Below are positions 55,664-63,954 of a DNA stretch of 64,000 nt, in pieces. A model generated the notes under the pieces. That model was not told the origin of the DNA, ran no database searches, and saw nothing but the letters and a program-made list of their open reading frames with translations. Each line of letters begins with the position of its first letter. Position 1 is the first letter of the stretch. Made by a program: the position numbers and the translations under genes. The DNA comes from Geothrix sp. 21YS21S-4 (lineage in GTDB: Bacteria; Acidobacteriota; Holophagae; Holophagales; Holophagaceae), in contig NZ_CP132719.1 of the NCBI RefSeq assembly GCF_030845995.1, positions 1,240,001 to 1,304,000 on the forward strand. The letters are read 5' to 3'.

Positions 55664-56785
55664 TCAGCCCTCCCGGAACACGACGCCGCGCTTGGCGAGC
55701 TCTTCGCGGATGAAGTCCCAGGCGCCGGGCTCCTGGCCCACGCGCTCCGGGGGGCTGATGCCCTTGCGGGCGTAGCCACCGGCGGCGAGAAGGCGCACGG
55801 CGGCGGTGCAGGTGTAGCCGGTGGTGCGCGCCATGGAGGTGGTCCGGGTGGCGGGATCGTAGCGGTCCAGGAGGTTCAGTTCCCGCCGCATCCGCTGGCC
55901 GCCCTTCTCGCCCTCCACAGCCACGCGCATCACCGTGAAATCCTCGTCGCCCTCCTCCATCTGCCACAGCGGGAAAAGCAGCGCGGTCGCCAGATCGAGG
56001 GGCACCACCTGGCCGTCGCCCACGGGAATCGGGCTCTTGCGGAAGAAGCCCGTCTCGCGGAGGATCCGCATCTTCTCGATGTGGCCCGGGTAGCGCAGGG
56101 TCTTCTCCTTCATGTCGGGGATCTCGGGAAAGCTGCGGATGAGGCTGCGGAGGCCGTCGGTGTTGAAGGATTCGAGGGTGCCCAGCCCGCCGAAATCGAT
56201 CAGTTCCGGCTCCGACAGGGCGGGCATCGTCACCGTGCGGCCGCCCTTCACGTAGCGGGCGGGGCGGGTGTACTCCTCGATCACGTCGATGGGACTGAAC
56301 CCGGCCTTGTATTCGTAGGGCCACGTCCGCACGACGGGGAGTCCGCCCACCAGGCACTCGAAGGCGTCGATCCGGTCCCATTGGCGCGACAGGTCGCCCA
56401 GGATGAGGTTCCCGCAGCCGGGCGCCACGCCGCAATCCACGATGGCGGTGAGGTTCTTGGCCTTGGCCAGGGCGTCCAGCTCGAAGCAGTCCTCGTCGAA
56501 GAAGGAGATGTCCACCAGCGGCTTGCCGGCTTCGAGAATGGCCTTGGCCGTGGCGAAGCCCATGAACCCGGGCACCGCGCCCACGGCGAGGTCCGCCTCC
56601 GCGACGGCGGTCTTCACCTGGGCGGGATCGGCGAGATTCGCGGCGCGGGCGGCGATGCCGGCCTCCCGCATCCGCGCCAGCGCGGGTTCGGAGCGGTCGG
56701 CCACGGTGACGTCGAAATCCGGCGCCAGGTCCCGGGCCATGGCGCCGCCCACGCGGCCGGCGCCGAGGATGACGAGGTGGGTCAT
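55664..56785 (-). CDS. Saccharopine dehydrogenase-family oxidoreductase
   Basis: 373 residues. An N-terminal Rossmann fold HLVILGAGRVGGAMARDL (3-20) is followed by the saccharopine-dehydrogenase-type catalytic region: VDISFFDEDCFELDALAK, IVDCGVAPGCGNLILGD, and ECLVGGLPVVRTWPYEYKAGFSPIDVIEEYTRPA. Members act in lysine metabolism or on other amino acid imines (carboxynorspermidine, homospermidine), and the exact reaction is not readable. The upstream gene is an amino acid permease 10 bp away, so the pair may handle one substrate. Confidence 0.9.
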   Translation of the reverse strand: MTHLVILGAGRVGGAMARDLAPDFDVTVADRSEPALARMREAGIAARAANLADPAQVKTAVAEADLAVGAVPGFMGFATAKAILEAGKPLVDISFFDEDCFELDALAKAKNLTAIVDCGVAPGCGNLILGDLSRQWDRIDAFECLVGGLPVVRTWPYEYKAGFSPIDVIEEYTRPARYVKGGRTVTMPALSEPELIDFGGLGTLESFNTDGLRSLIRSFPEIPDMKEKTLRYPGHIEKMRILRETGFFRKSPIPVGDGQVVPLDLATALLFPLWQMEEGDEDFTVMRVAVEGEKGGQRMRRELNLLDRYDPATRTTSMARTTGYTCTAAVRLLAAGGYARKGISPPERVGQEPGAWDFIREELAKRGVVFREG

Positions 56786-56795
56786 GGGAACTCCT

Positions 56796-58211
56796 TCAGG
56801 AGCGGGCGACGCGGGGCTTCCCCGCCAGGTAGACGGGCCAGCCCAGCGCCACGAGGATGAGGCCCGGCCAGGAGTAGCTGGGGCGGTGGATGAAGAGGGC
56901 GCCGACGATGGCCAAGGCCCCCACCAAATACAGCGCGGGGACCACGGGATAGCCCCAGGCCCGGACGGGACGGTGCAGGTCCGGCCGCCGCCGCCGGAGG
57001 AGGAACAGGCCGCCCACCGTGAGGGCGTAGAAGAGGATCGTGGGCAGCATGACGAAGTCCAGCAACTGCCCGTAGGTGCCCGTCAGCGTCAGGAGGCAGG
57101 TCCACAGCGCCTGGATGCCCAGCCCGAAGCCCGGCACGCCGTGGGCGTTGAGGACCGCGGCGCGGGGATGGAAGAGGCCGTCCGCGGCCATGCGCTGGTA
57201 CACCCGCGCGCCGGACAGCACCAGGCCGTTCAGGCAGCCGAACATCGAGATGAGGATGCTCCCGGCCATCAGGAGTCCCCCGCCCGGCCCCAGCAGGGCC
57301 TGGAGCGCCGCGCTGCCCACCCGATCCTGGGGCGCCGTGGCGATGCCCGCGGGCCCGAGGACCTTCAGGTAGGCGGCGTTGGCGAGGACGTAGAGGCCGC
57401 AGACCAGCGTGGTGCCGATGAACAGGGAAAGGGGGATGGTCCGTTCGGGGGCCTTCACTTCGCCGGCGATGAAGGTGATGGCGTTCCAGGCGTCCGCCGA
57501 GAACAGGCTGCCCGTCTGCACCACCAGCAGGGCCGTGAGGAAGGGCAGGGCGGTCCCAGCCGCGGGCACGAAGGGGGCCTGGGAAGGAAGGACCGGAGGG
57601 CGGAGGAAGAGGCCCAGCAGGATGAGGGCCGCCAGCCCGCCGATCTTGACCACGGTGAACAGGTTCTGGATGCGGGAGCCCAGCTTCACGCCGTAGAGGT
57701 TCACGGCGCTGAGCAGCACCACCACGGCGATGGCCGACAGCCGCGACGGCGTCAGCCCCAGGTGGTAGGGGCCCACCGCGATCCCCCCGCCCACTTTCAA
57801 CAGGGGCACGTCCAGATGGGGGCCCAGCCAGACGGTATCGGTGACCGCCGGATAGAAGGACCCCAGGTATTTCCCGAAACCCACCGCCACGGCCGCGATG
57901 GTGCCGCACTCGATGACGACGAAGAAGGTCCAGCCGTAGAGGAAGCCCGCTGCGGGGCCGTAGGTCTCGCGAAGGTAGGTGTACTGGCCGCCGGCCTGGG
58001 GGAAGAGCCCTGCCAGTTCGCCGTAGCTGAGGGCCGCGAAGAGCGTCAGCACCGCCGTGAGCCCCCAGGCCGTGAGCAGGAATCCGCCGGATCCGCCGGT
58101 GCGCACCATATCCGCTGCGACGATAAAAACGCCGCTGCCGATCATGGAGCCGGCGATCAGCATGGTGGCTGAGAAGAGGCCGACGTGGCGGCGGTAGCCG
58201 GTGTCGTTCAT
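56796..58211 (-). CDS. APC-superfamily amino acid permease
   Basis: 471 residues with about 12 membrane helices. The first carries LFSATMLIAGSMIGSGVFIV with the unwound GSMIGSG substrate-binding motif of the LeuT/APC fold. AALSYGELAGLFPQAGGQYTYLRETYGPAAGFLYGW is the second and third-helix signature. Probably an antiporter or symporter of amino acids. Co-transcription with the saccharopine-dehydrogenase-like gene downstream is likely. The ATG at 58211 is preferred over 58244. Confidence 0.92.
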   Translation of the reverse strand: MNDTGYRRHVGLFSATMLIAGSMIGSGVFIVAADMVRTGGSGGFLLTAWGLTAVLTLFAALSYGELAGLFPQAGGQYTYLRETYGPAAGFLYGWTFFVVIECGTIAAVAVGFGKYLGSFYPAVTDTVWLGPHLDVPLLKVGGGIAVGPYHLGLTPSRLSAIAVVVLLSAVNLYGVKLGSRIQNLFTVVKIGGLAALILLGLFLRPPVLPSQAPFVPAAGTALPFLTALLVVQTGSLFSADAWNAITFIAGEVKAPERTIPLSLFIGTTLVCGLYVLANAAYLKVLGPAGIATAPQDRVGSAALQALLGPGGGLLMAGSILISMFGCLNGLVLSGARVYQRMAADGLFHPRAAVLNAHGVPGFGLGIQALWTCLLTLTGTYGQLLDFVMLPTILFYALTVGGLFLLRRRRPDLHRPVRAWGYPVVPALYLVGALAIVGALFIHRPSYSWPGLILVALGWPVYLAGKPRVARS

Positions 58212-58258
58212 GGGGTCCCTGGGTGGATGGATCCACGCTAGCACGGCATTCTGGAGCC

Positions 58259-59275
58259 ATGGCGCGTTCCTCCACCTCCCTTCGTCTCCTCCTGGCCACC
58301 GCCGTTCTGGCCGTGGCCCCGGCTGTGGGCGGGTGGTGGGCGTGGAAGGGCACCGGGCCCCTCCGTCGGGACGCCACCGTCCTGGTGAAGCGCGGCGCGA
58401 GTGTGGATCAGGTGGCGGAGCAGCTGGAGCGGGACGGCGTGATCCGCTCGGCCTCCCTGTTCAAGCTGTGGGCCCGCGCCCGCAAGCTCCAATTGATCCG
58501 CGGCGAGTACACCTTCACTTCCCGCGCCAGCCTCGCGGACGTGGCCGGCAAGCTGCGGCGGGCGGAGATCCACTACACCCCGGTCACGCTTCCCGAAGGC
58601 GTCCACGGGTGGTCCATCCAGCGGCGGCTGAAGGACTTCGTGCCCGAGAGCGTGTTCTGGACCCTATGGAAGAGCCCGCGGTTGGCGAAGATCGCGGGCT
58701 TCGAGGGCGCGGAGAACCTCGAAGGCCTGGTGGCGCCCGCCACCTACCGGCTCCATCACGCCATGGAGCCCGAGGAGGTGATGCTCCTGCTCGTCGAGGC
58801 CTTCCGCGACCAGGTGCGGCCCAAATTGGAAGAGGGACCGCTCCCGCCCTACGAGACCCTGATCCTGGCCAGCCTCGTGGAAAAGGAGACGAAGCTGCCG
58901 GAGGAGCAGCCCAAGGTGGCGGGCGTCTACAAGCGCCGCCTGGATCTGGGCATGCGGCTCCAGTGCGATCCCACCAGCCTGTACGCCCGGTGGGCCAGCG
59001 GGGACCTGCGCTTCACGCCGCCCACCCGCGAGGACATCCACCGCCCCAGCCGCTTCAACACCTACGCCGTGGCCGGACTGCCGCCGACGCCCATCGCGAT
59101 CCCCAGTCCCGCCGCCATCGAGGCCGCGCGGGAGCCGCTTTCGGGAAAGGACCTGTACTTCGTCGCCACGGGGAAGGGCGGGCACACGTTCGCGCCGGAT
59201 CTGGGCGGCCACAACCGGAATGTGGGCGCCTACCGCAAGGAGATCGCGCGGCAGAGGAAGCTGAGCCGTGGCTAA
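58259..59275 (+). CDS. mltG: Endolytic murein transglycosylase MltG
   Basis: 338 residues. A single N-terminal membrane anchor (SLRLLLATAVLAVAPAVGGWW), then a LysM-like domain (VLVKRGASVDQVAEQLERDGVI). The YceG domain with catalytic Glu208 in ILASLVEKET follows. LGMRLQCDPTSLYAR, RFNTYAVAGLPPTPIAIPS and LYFVATGKGGHTFA are diagnostic. Cleaves nascent glycan strands to set their length. CTGGAG is 2-7 bp before the ATG. It overlaps tlyA by 8 bp. Confidence 0.95.
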   Translation: MARSSTSLRLLLATAVLAVAPAVGGWWAWKGTGPLRRDATVLVKRGASVDQVAEQLERDGVIRSASLFKLWARARKLQLIRGEYTFTSRASLADVAGKLRRAEIHYTPVTLPEGVHGWSIQRRLKDFVPESVFWTLWKSPRLAKIAGFEGAENLEGLVAPATYRLHHAMEPEEVMLLLVEAFRDQVRPKLEEGPLPPYETLILASLVEKETKLPEEQPKVAGVYKRRLDLGMRLQCDPTSLYARWASGDLRFTPPTREDIHRPSRFNTYAVAGLPPTPIAIPSPAAIEAAREPLSGKDLYFVATGKGGHTFAPDLGGHNRNVGAYRKEIARQRKLSRG

Positions 59276-60047
59276 AGCGCGCCTCGATCAACTGCTCGTG
59301 CAGCGCGGCCTGTGCGAGACCCGCGCCAAGGCCCAGGCCCGGATCCTGGCGGGGGACGTGCTGGTGGACGACCGCCCCGTCACCAAGGCCGGGACGGCCG
59401 TGGACGAGGCAGCCCCCATCCGCCTGCGGGGCGAGGCGCTTCCTTTCGTCAGCCGCGGCGGGCTCAAGCTGGCGGGCGCCCTGGACCGCTGGAACCTCGA
59501 TCCCGCCGGCCGGACCTGCTTCGACGCGGGATCCAGCACCGGCGGCTTCACGGACTGCCTCCTCCAGCGGGGCGCGGCGAAGGTCTACGCCGTGGACGTG
59601 GGCACGAACCAGCTCCATTGGAAGCTGCGCAGCGACGCGCGGGTGGTCTCCATGGAGCAGGTGAACCTCCGCACCTGGGATCCCGCGGCCATTCCGGAGC
59701 GCTGCGGCCTGCTGGTGGCGGACCTGAGCTTCATCTCGCTGCGGCTGGCCATCCCGCCGGTGCTTCCCAGCCTCAGCCCGGGCGCCGATGCGGTCCTCTT
59801 GGTGAAGCCCCAGTTCGAGGCGGGGCGCGACGATGTGGGCGCCGGGGGAATCGTCCGCGATCCCGCCGTCCACCGGCGCGTCGTGGAGGAGGCCTGGGCC
59901 TTTTTCGCCGGCACGGACCTGCGCCCCCAGGACCTCGCCGAGAGTCCCATCAAGGGCGGTGAGGGCAACACCGAGTTCCTGCTGCGCCTGGTTCTCGGCG
60001 CCCCCGTGGGCGACCTCCCAGCGGCGCTTGGCCGGCTGGGCTTTTGA
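59268..60047 (+). CDS. tlyA: TlyA-family S4-domain methyltransferase
   Basis: 259 residues from a GTG start inside the end of mltG. The N-terminal S4 RNA-binding domain (ARLDQLLVQRGLCETRAKAQ) is followed by an FtsJ-like methyltransferase: FVSRGGLKLAGAL, CFDAGSSTGGFTDCLLQRGA (SAM site), VYAVDVG, LVADLSFISL and VKPQFEAGRDDVG. TlyA 2'-O-methylates rRNA in mycobacteria; related hemolysin-A-like proteins occur widely. Function as an rRNA methyltransferase is inferred. Confidence 0.92.
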   Translation: MAKARLDQLLVQRGLCETRAKAQARILAGDVLVDDRPVTKAGTAVDEAAPIRLRGEALPFVSRGGLKLAGALDRWNLDPAGRTCFDAGSSTGGFTDCLLQRGAAKVYAVDVGTNQLHWKLRSDARVVSMEQVNLRTWDPAAIPERCGLLVADLSFISLRLAIPPVLPSLSPGADAVLLVKPQFEAGRDDVGAGGIVRDPAVHRRVVEEAWAFFAGTDLRPQDLAESPIKGGEGNTEFLLRLVLGAPVGDLPAALGRLGF

Positions 60048-60074
60048 GGTTTCGTCTGGCTGCCTAGAAAGATT

Positions 60075-60140
60075 CGTCACCCAGACGCGAAGACCCCAAG
60101 AAAAACAGATCAGGCGTTCTCGGCGTCTTGGCGGTTGGCG
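60075..60140. repeat. Family-A intergenic palindrome (copy 6, degenerate)
   Basis: The left part cagacgcgaagaccccaaga (60082-60101) faces the right part gttctcggcgtcttggcggt (60116-60135). The arms are imperfect complements. It sits between the convergent tlyA and ALDH-like genes, like the cleaner copies. Confidence 0.65.
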
Positions 60141-60144
60141 CGTC

Positions 60145-61692
60145 CTACAGGCTGTCCCAGTCCGTCTGGAGGGTTCCCGCGGCGAGGGCGGGGGCGCCGG
60201 GGTGGGTGTCCTCGCAGGCGTCCCCTGCGAGGACCTGCCAGCGGGAGAAGACCTCCAGGGCGGGGCGGGCGCCGGGGCGAACGCCCAGGCCGGCGAGGGG
60301 GATGCGGGTGGATCCGTCCCCGGCGGGGGCGTTGATCCCCGTGAGGTCGGCGTGGATCTCGCGGGAGAAGCGGGCGATGGCGTGGGGATCCTGGGTGTAG
60401 AGGCTGCTGGCGACGCGCGCCGGCGACAGGTTCGCCCAGACCAGGGCCTCGTCGAAATCGCGGACCGAACACAGGTTCACGGAGGGCCCGGGCGTCTGGT
60501 CGGCGAACAGGTCCGATTCCGGTGTCACGCCCTCCCACACGCAGGGCTGGAGGTAGGCCCCGTGGCCCACGTCGCCCCGCACCTGCGCCGTGCGGTTGGC
60601 TTCGGTCCAGTGGTCGCCGCCGGCCACGAGGGCGGCCCCGCTTTCGCGGGCGGCATCCCGGCGGTCGCGGAAAGTCGTCGCCAGGCGGGCGTTCATCATC
60701 GGCCCGCAGATCACGTCCGCATCCGACAGGGGATTGCCCACGGGCAGTGCCGCCAGACCGGCGAGGAACCGTTCCCGGAAGGCCTTGGCGCAGGCCTCGT
60801 GGACCAGGATGTTGGCGAGGCCCACGGGGCGCTGCCCGGCCTGGCCGAAGCCCATGGCCAGCGCGTCCGCGGCGGCGCGGTCCAGGTCGGCGTCGGGCAG
60901 GACGAGGAAGGTGCCCTTGGCGGTGACCTCCAGGTCGGCCACCAGCAGGCGGCGGCCGCAGGTCTCGCCCACGGCGATGCCCAGGGGCGCCGAACCGATG
61001 AAGCTGAACGCCTGGTAGTGGCCCTTCTCGATGCCGCCCAGGAAGTGCTTTCCGCAGCCGGCGCGGCCCTTGCCGTTGACGGTGTTCACCACCCCGGCGG
61101 GCAGGCCGGCCTCCATCAGCAGCCTCATCAGGAGGTAGGCCGCGGTGGGGGCGTTGTCGCTGGGCTTCCACACCACGGTGTTCCCGGAGAGGAGCGCCGG
61201 CGCCAGCTTCCGCAGCGGCGCGGCCAGGGGCGAGGCGCCCGTGGCGAGAATTCCGCAGACCCCCACGGGACGGCGGTGGGCGCGGCGGGAGAGGTTCTCG
61301 GTCTCGGCCACGAAGAAGGCGCAGGCGTCGATGGCCTCCTGCAGTTCCGTTTGGGCCTCCTGTTGCGTCATCCCGATCTCGCGGGTGAGGATCCGGGCCA
61401 GCTTGTCGCGGTGGCGCTCCAGGTGCTCCGCCGCGCGGCGGATCAGGTCCGCACGGTGGGAGGCGGGCAGCGCGGACCAGGCGGGCAGGGCGTCGGCGGC
61501 GGCCTTGGCGGCGCGGGCCACGTCCTTCTCGCCGCTGTCGGGGAACATGCCCACCAGATCGCGCCGATCCACGGCCGATCGGGATTCGATCATCCCCAGG
61601 TCGCCTTCCACCTCGCGGCCGTTGACGATGTTGAAGCCGATCACGGACTTCCCGGCGCTCACGGCGGCGGGAGCGTTGGGCCTGAGGTGCAT
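60145..61692 (-). CDS. Aldehyde dehydrogenase-fold protein lacking the catalytic cysteine
   Basis: 515 residues with the ALDH superfamily layout: VGVCGILATGASPLAAPLRK, ALLSGNTVVWKPSDNAP, FSFIGSAPLGIAVGET (NAD loop), and the general base region LEVTAKGTFLVLPDADLDRA with Glu retained. The nucleophile motif, normally GQRCTA, reads GQAGQRPVGLANI: Pro289 (codon 60826-60828) replaces Cys. The closest familiar members are ketoglutarate-semialdehyde dehydrogenases. Without Cys it cannot form the thiohemiacetal, so dehydrogenase activity is not expected. A pseudo-enzyme or changed chemistry is inferred. Confidence 0.85.
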   Translation of the reverse strand: MHLRPNAPAAVSAGKSVIGFNIVNGREVEGDLGMIESRSAVDRRDLVGMFPDSGEKDVARAAKAAADALPAWSALPASHRADLIRRAAEHLERHRDKLARILTREIGMTQQEAQTELQEAIDACAFFVAETENLSRRAHRRPVGVCGILATGASPLAAPLRKLAPALLSGNTVVWKPSDNAPTAAYLLMRLLMEAGLPAGVVNTVNGKGRAGCGKHFLGGIEKGHYQAFSFIGSAPLGIAVGETCGRRLLVADLEVTAKGTFLVLPDADLDRAAADALAMGFGQAGQRPVGLANILVHEACAKAFRERFLAGLAALPVGNPLSDADVICGPMMNARLATTFRDRRDAARESGAALVAGGDHWTEANRTAQVRGDVGHGAYLQPCVWEGVTPESDLFADQTPGPSVNLCSVRDFDEALVWANLSPARVASSLYTQDPHAIARFSREIHADLTGINAPAGDGSTRIPLAGLGVRPGARPALEVFSRWQVLAGDACEDTHPGAPALAAGTLQTDWDSL

Positions 61693-61762
61693 GCTCCACT
61701 CCTGGAAGCAGTCAGCATAGCGTGTCCATCAGCCTGTACACTGGGTGATTGCCGGAGTCCGG

Positions 61763-62512
61763 GTGTTCGACAGCATCTCCATCCCCACCATTCTCGTCAG
61801 CTACGTGGCCCTCCTGTTCAGCCTCAGCGTGCACGAGGCCAGCCACGCCACGGCGGCGCACTGGCTGCAGGACGACACGGCGGCGCGGCTGGGGCGGATG
61901 ACGCTGAATCCGCTGGCCCACATGGATCCCATCGGGACCTTCGTGTTCCCCCTGCTGGGCATGGCGACGGGCATTCCCTTCATCGGCTGGGCCAAGCCCG
62001 TGCCCGTGGACGCCCGCAACCTCACCCGGCGCTTCACCCAGCGGGGCGGCATGGCCCTGGTCTCCGCCGCCGGCCCCATATCCAACGTCGCGCTGGCCGT
62101 CCTGTTCCTGGGCGTGCTCCTCGCGCTCGTCAAGATGGCGGCGCCGCCTCCGCCGCTGGAGCTGCGGCTGTTCGCCCACGCCCTCCTCGCCCAGCGCGTG
62201 GAAAGCCTCCAGGCTCTGGGTCTGGGCACGGGGCTGACGCTGGCCATGGCCCTCACGGGACGCTTGGTGCTGATCAACCTCGGCCTGGCCCTGTTCAACC
62301 TCCTGCCCATCGGGCCCCTCGACGGCTCCGGCATCCTGCGGGGGCTGCTGCCCTGGCGCTGGCTGCCCAAGTACGACCGCGTCCAGCCCTGGATGGGCGG
62401 CGTCCTCATCGTCCTCGCCCTCACCGGCCTGCTGGGCTACGTCATCGGCCCCGTGTTCGGCGTGATCCTGGCCGGAATCGAAACCATCGCCCGCCTGTTC
62501 CTTGGAGCCTGA
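61763..62512 (+). CDS. Site-2 protease-family intramembrane metalloprotease
   Basis: 249 residues from a GTG at 61763, six bases after CCGGAG; the GTG at 61745 is an alternative. Zinc motif SVHEASHATAAHWL (HExxH at 24-28, inside the first helix) and the third ligand in GPLDGSGIL (Asp187) are visible. Several membrane helices surround them, and there is no PDZ domain. This is the short, FtsH-free S2P (M50B) group, often called Rv-type. It may cleave anti-sigma factors; no target is evident. It ends 3 bp before trpS. Confidence 0.9.
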   Translation: MFDSISIPTILVSYVALLFSLSVHEASHATAAHWLQDDTAARLGRMTLNPLAHMDPIGTFVFPLLGMATGIPFIGWAKPVPVDARNLTRRFTQRGGMALVSAAGPISNVALAVLFLGVLLALVKMAAPPPPLELRLFAHALLAQRVESLQALGLGTGLTLAMALTGRLVLINLGLALFNLLPIGPLDGSGILRGLLPWRWLPKYDRVQPWMGGVLIVLALTGLLGYVIGPVFGVILAGIETIARLFLGA

Positions 62513-62515
62513 TCC

Positions 62516-63508
62516 ATGCAGCCCCGCGTCCTCTCCGGAATCCAGCCCTCCGGCTCCCAGCACATCGGCCACCTGGTGGGGGCCCTGGACAACTTCACGC
62601 GGCTCCAGGGCGAAGGCGAAGCCTTCTACATGATCGCGGACTGGCACGCCCTCACGTCGAAGTACGAGGCGGTGGAGGAGGTCTGGCCCGCCACGCTGGA
62701 GCTGACGGCCACCTACCTGGCGGCGGGGCTCGATCCGCAGAAGGCGACGATCTTCGTCCAGAGCCTGGTGAAGGAGCACGCGGAGCTGCACCTGCTGCTG
62801 TCGATGATCACGCCGCTCTCGTGGCTGGAGCGCGTGCCCACCTACAAGGAGAAGCTCCAGAACGCCGTGGCCGACCTCGGCAGCTACGGCTTCCTGGGCT
62901 ACCCGCTGCTCCAGACCGCCGACATCATCGTCTACAAGGCCCGGAAGGTGCCGGTGGGCGAGGATCAGCTCTTCCACCTGGAACTGGCGCGCGAAGTGGT
63001 GCGCCGCTTCAATCACCTCTACCAGCGTGAGGTCTTCCCCGAACCCGAGGCGGTGCTCACCAAGACGCCCAAGGTGCCAGGCCTCGACGGTCGCAAGATG
63101 TCCAAGAGCTACGGGAACTGCGTCTACCTGCGGGACACCGACGCCGCGATCCTGGAGAAGTGCACCCGCCAGATGGCCTCCGACCCGGCCCGCGTGCGCA
63201 AGACCGATCCCGGCAATCCCGAGATCTGCCCCGTGTTCGAGTTCCACAAGCTGTTCAGCGACGCCGCCACCGTGGAGCTGGTGAACGTGGAGTGCCGCCG
63301 CGCCGGAATCGGGTGCTTCGACTGCAAGAAGCGCGTCGCCGAAGCCGTCATCCGCCGCGTGGCCCCCGTGCGGGAGCGGATCGAGGACAGCCTTTCCCGC
63401 CCCGCCGACCTGCAGGCCGTTCTGAAGGACGGCAGCGCCCGGGCCCGGGCCGTGGCCGTGGAAACCATGGAGGATGTCCGCGCCGCCATGCGGATGCCCG
63501 CCCTGTGA
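62516..63508 (+). CDS. trpS: Tryptophanyl-tRNA synthetase, probably with a [4Fe-4S] cluster
   Basis: 330 residues. Class I synthetase: the HIGH motif is PSGSQHIGH (11-19) and KMSKS is at 194-198. PTYKEKLQNAVADLGSYGFLGYPLLQTADI is typical. In the anticodon-binding region there are four cysteines at 238, 260, 267 and 270 (C-x21-C-x6-C-x2-C, in CRRAGIGCFDC). To my recollection the Thermotoga maritima enzyme binds a [4Fe-4S] cluster with nearly the same spacing. The start is 3 bp after the protease gene. Confidence 0.95.
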   Translation: MQPRVLSGIQPSGSQHIGHLVGALDNFTRLQGEGEAFYMIADWHALTSKYEAVEEVWPATLELTATYLAAGLDPQKATIFVQSLVKEHAELHLLLSMITPLSWLERVPTYKEKLQNAVADLGSYGFLGYPLLQTADIIVYKARKVPVGEDQLFHLELAREVVRRFNHLYQREVFPEPEAVLTKTPKVPGLDGRKMSKSYGNCVYLRDTDAAILEKCTRQMASDPARVRKTDPGNPEICPVFEFHKLFSDAATVELVNVECRRAGIGCFDCKKRVAEAVIRRVAPVRERIEDSLSRPADLQAVLKDGSARARAVAVETMEDVRAAMRMPAL

Positions 63509-63522
63509 GCGAAAACGGGCGC

Positions 63523-63550
63523 TTGCATCCCGCAGAGCCCGTGCTAGACT
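63523..63550 (+). promoter_or_regulatory. tRNA-Lys promoter
   Basis: TTGCAT (63523-63528) is 16 bp from TAGACT (63545-63550). Transcription would start about 5-7 bp before the tRNA. The best sigma-70 match in the window. Confidence 0.65.
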
Positions 63551-63561
63551 AGTGTTCCTGG

Positions 63562-63638
63562 GGTTCCTTAGCTCAGCTGGTTAGAGCATCTGACTCTTAA
63601 TCAGAGGGTCCTGGGTTCGAGTCCCAGAGGAACCACCA
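63562..63638 (+). tRNA. tRNA-Lys (anticodon CTT)
   Basis: 77 bases including encoded CCA. Acceptor GGTTCCT pairs with AGGAACC. The D arm is GCTC-AGCTGGTTA-GAGC. The anticodon arm is TCTGA-CTCTTAA-TCAGA, giving anticodon CTT. The T arm is CTGGG-TTCGAGT-CCCAG, with discriminator A. Confidence 0.97.
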
Positions 63639-63647
63639 ACCCCAGAG

Positions 63648-63676
63648 GCCCGTGGATTTACGTCCGCGGGCTTTTT
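63648..63676 (+). terminator. Terminator after tRNA-Lys
   Basis: gcccgtgga (63648-63656) pairs with tccgcgggc (63663-63671), with one G-T pair, followed by five T. Confidence 0.8.
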
Positions 63677-63954
63677 GCATTGGGTCGAAACCTGTCAGGG
63701 AATGGGTCGGTTTGGCGCTCGGACGGGATTCGGACGGGGCCTTCATGTGTAGTAGCCGGAGGCCCAGCTTGGGAGGAGGCTCCTGTGCCGCCAGACGTGA
63801 GCGATTTTATGGTATTTTAGAGTGATAAATTACATTTATTGCCGAATTACTACAATCGACTTACAATCCTATCCTGCCTTTGATGGGGTATTCAGTTGAA
63901 CATCTCTCCCGTCGAACCGCAGGCCCCCTCCCCCTTCTCTTTGCGAGGCACGCG
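63677..63954. other. Intergenic region with an AT-rich block
   Basis: No gene is seen. The first 120 bp are GC-rich and unremarkable. From about 63799 to 63895 the composition drops to a run of A/T-rich words (tattttagagtgataaatta, then tttattgccgaattactaca), unlike anything else in the window. It may hold the promoter of the next gene or mark a junction with transferred DNA. Confidence 0.6.

Noticed and set aside
59833-63030. Plus-strand frame of more than 1000 codons across tlyA, ALDH and trpS
   Set aside because: Its translation is repetitive Gly/Arg/Pro/Ala and it crosses three recognised genes in the wrong frame or strand.
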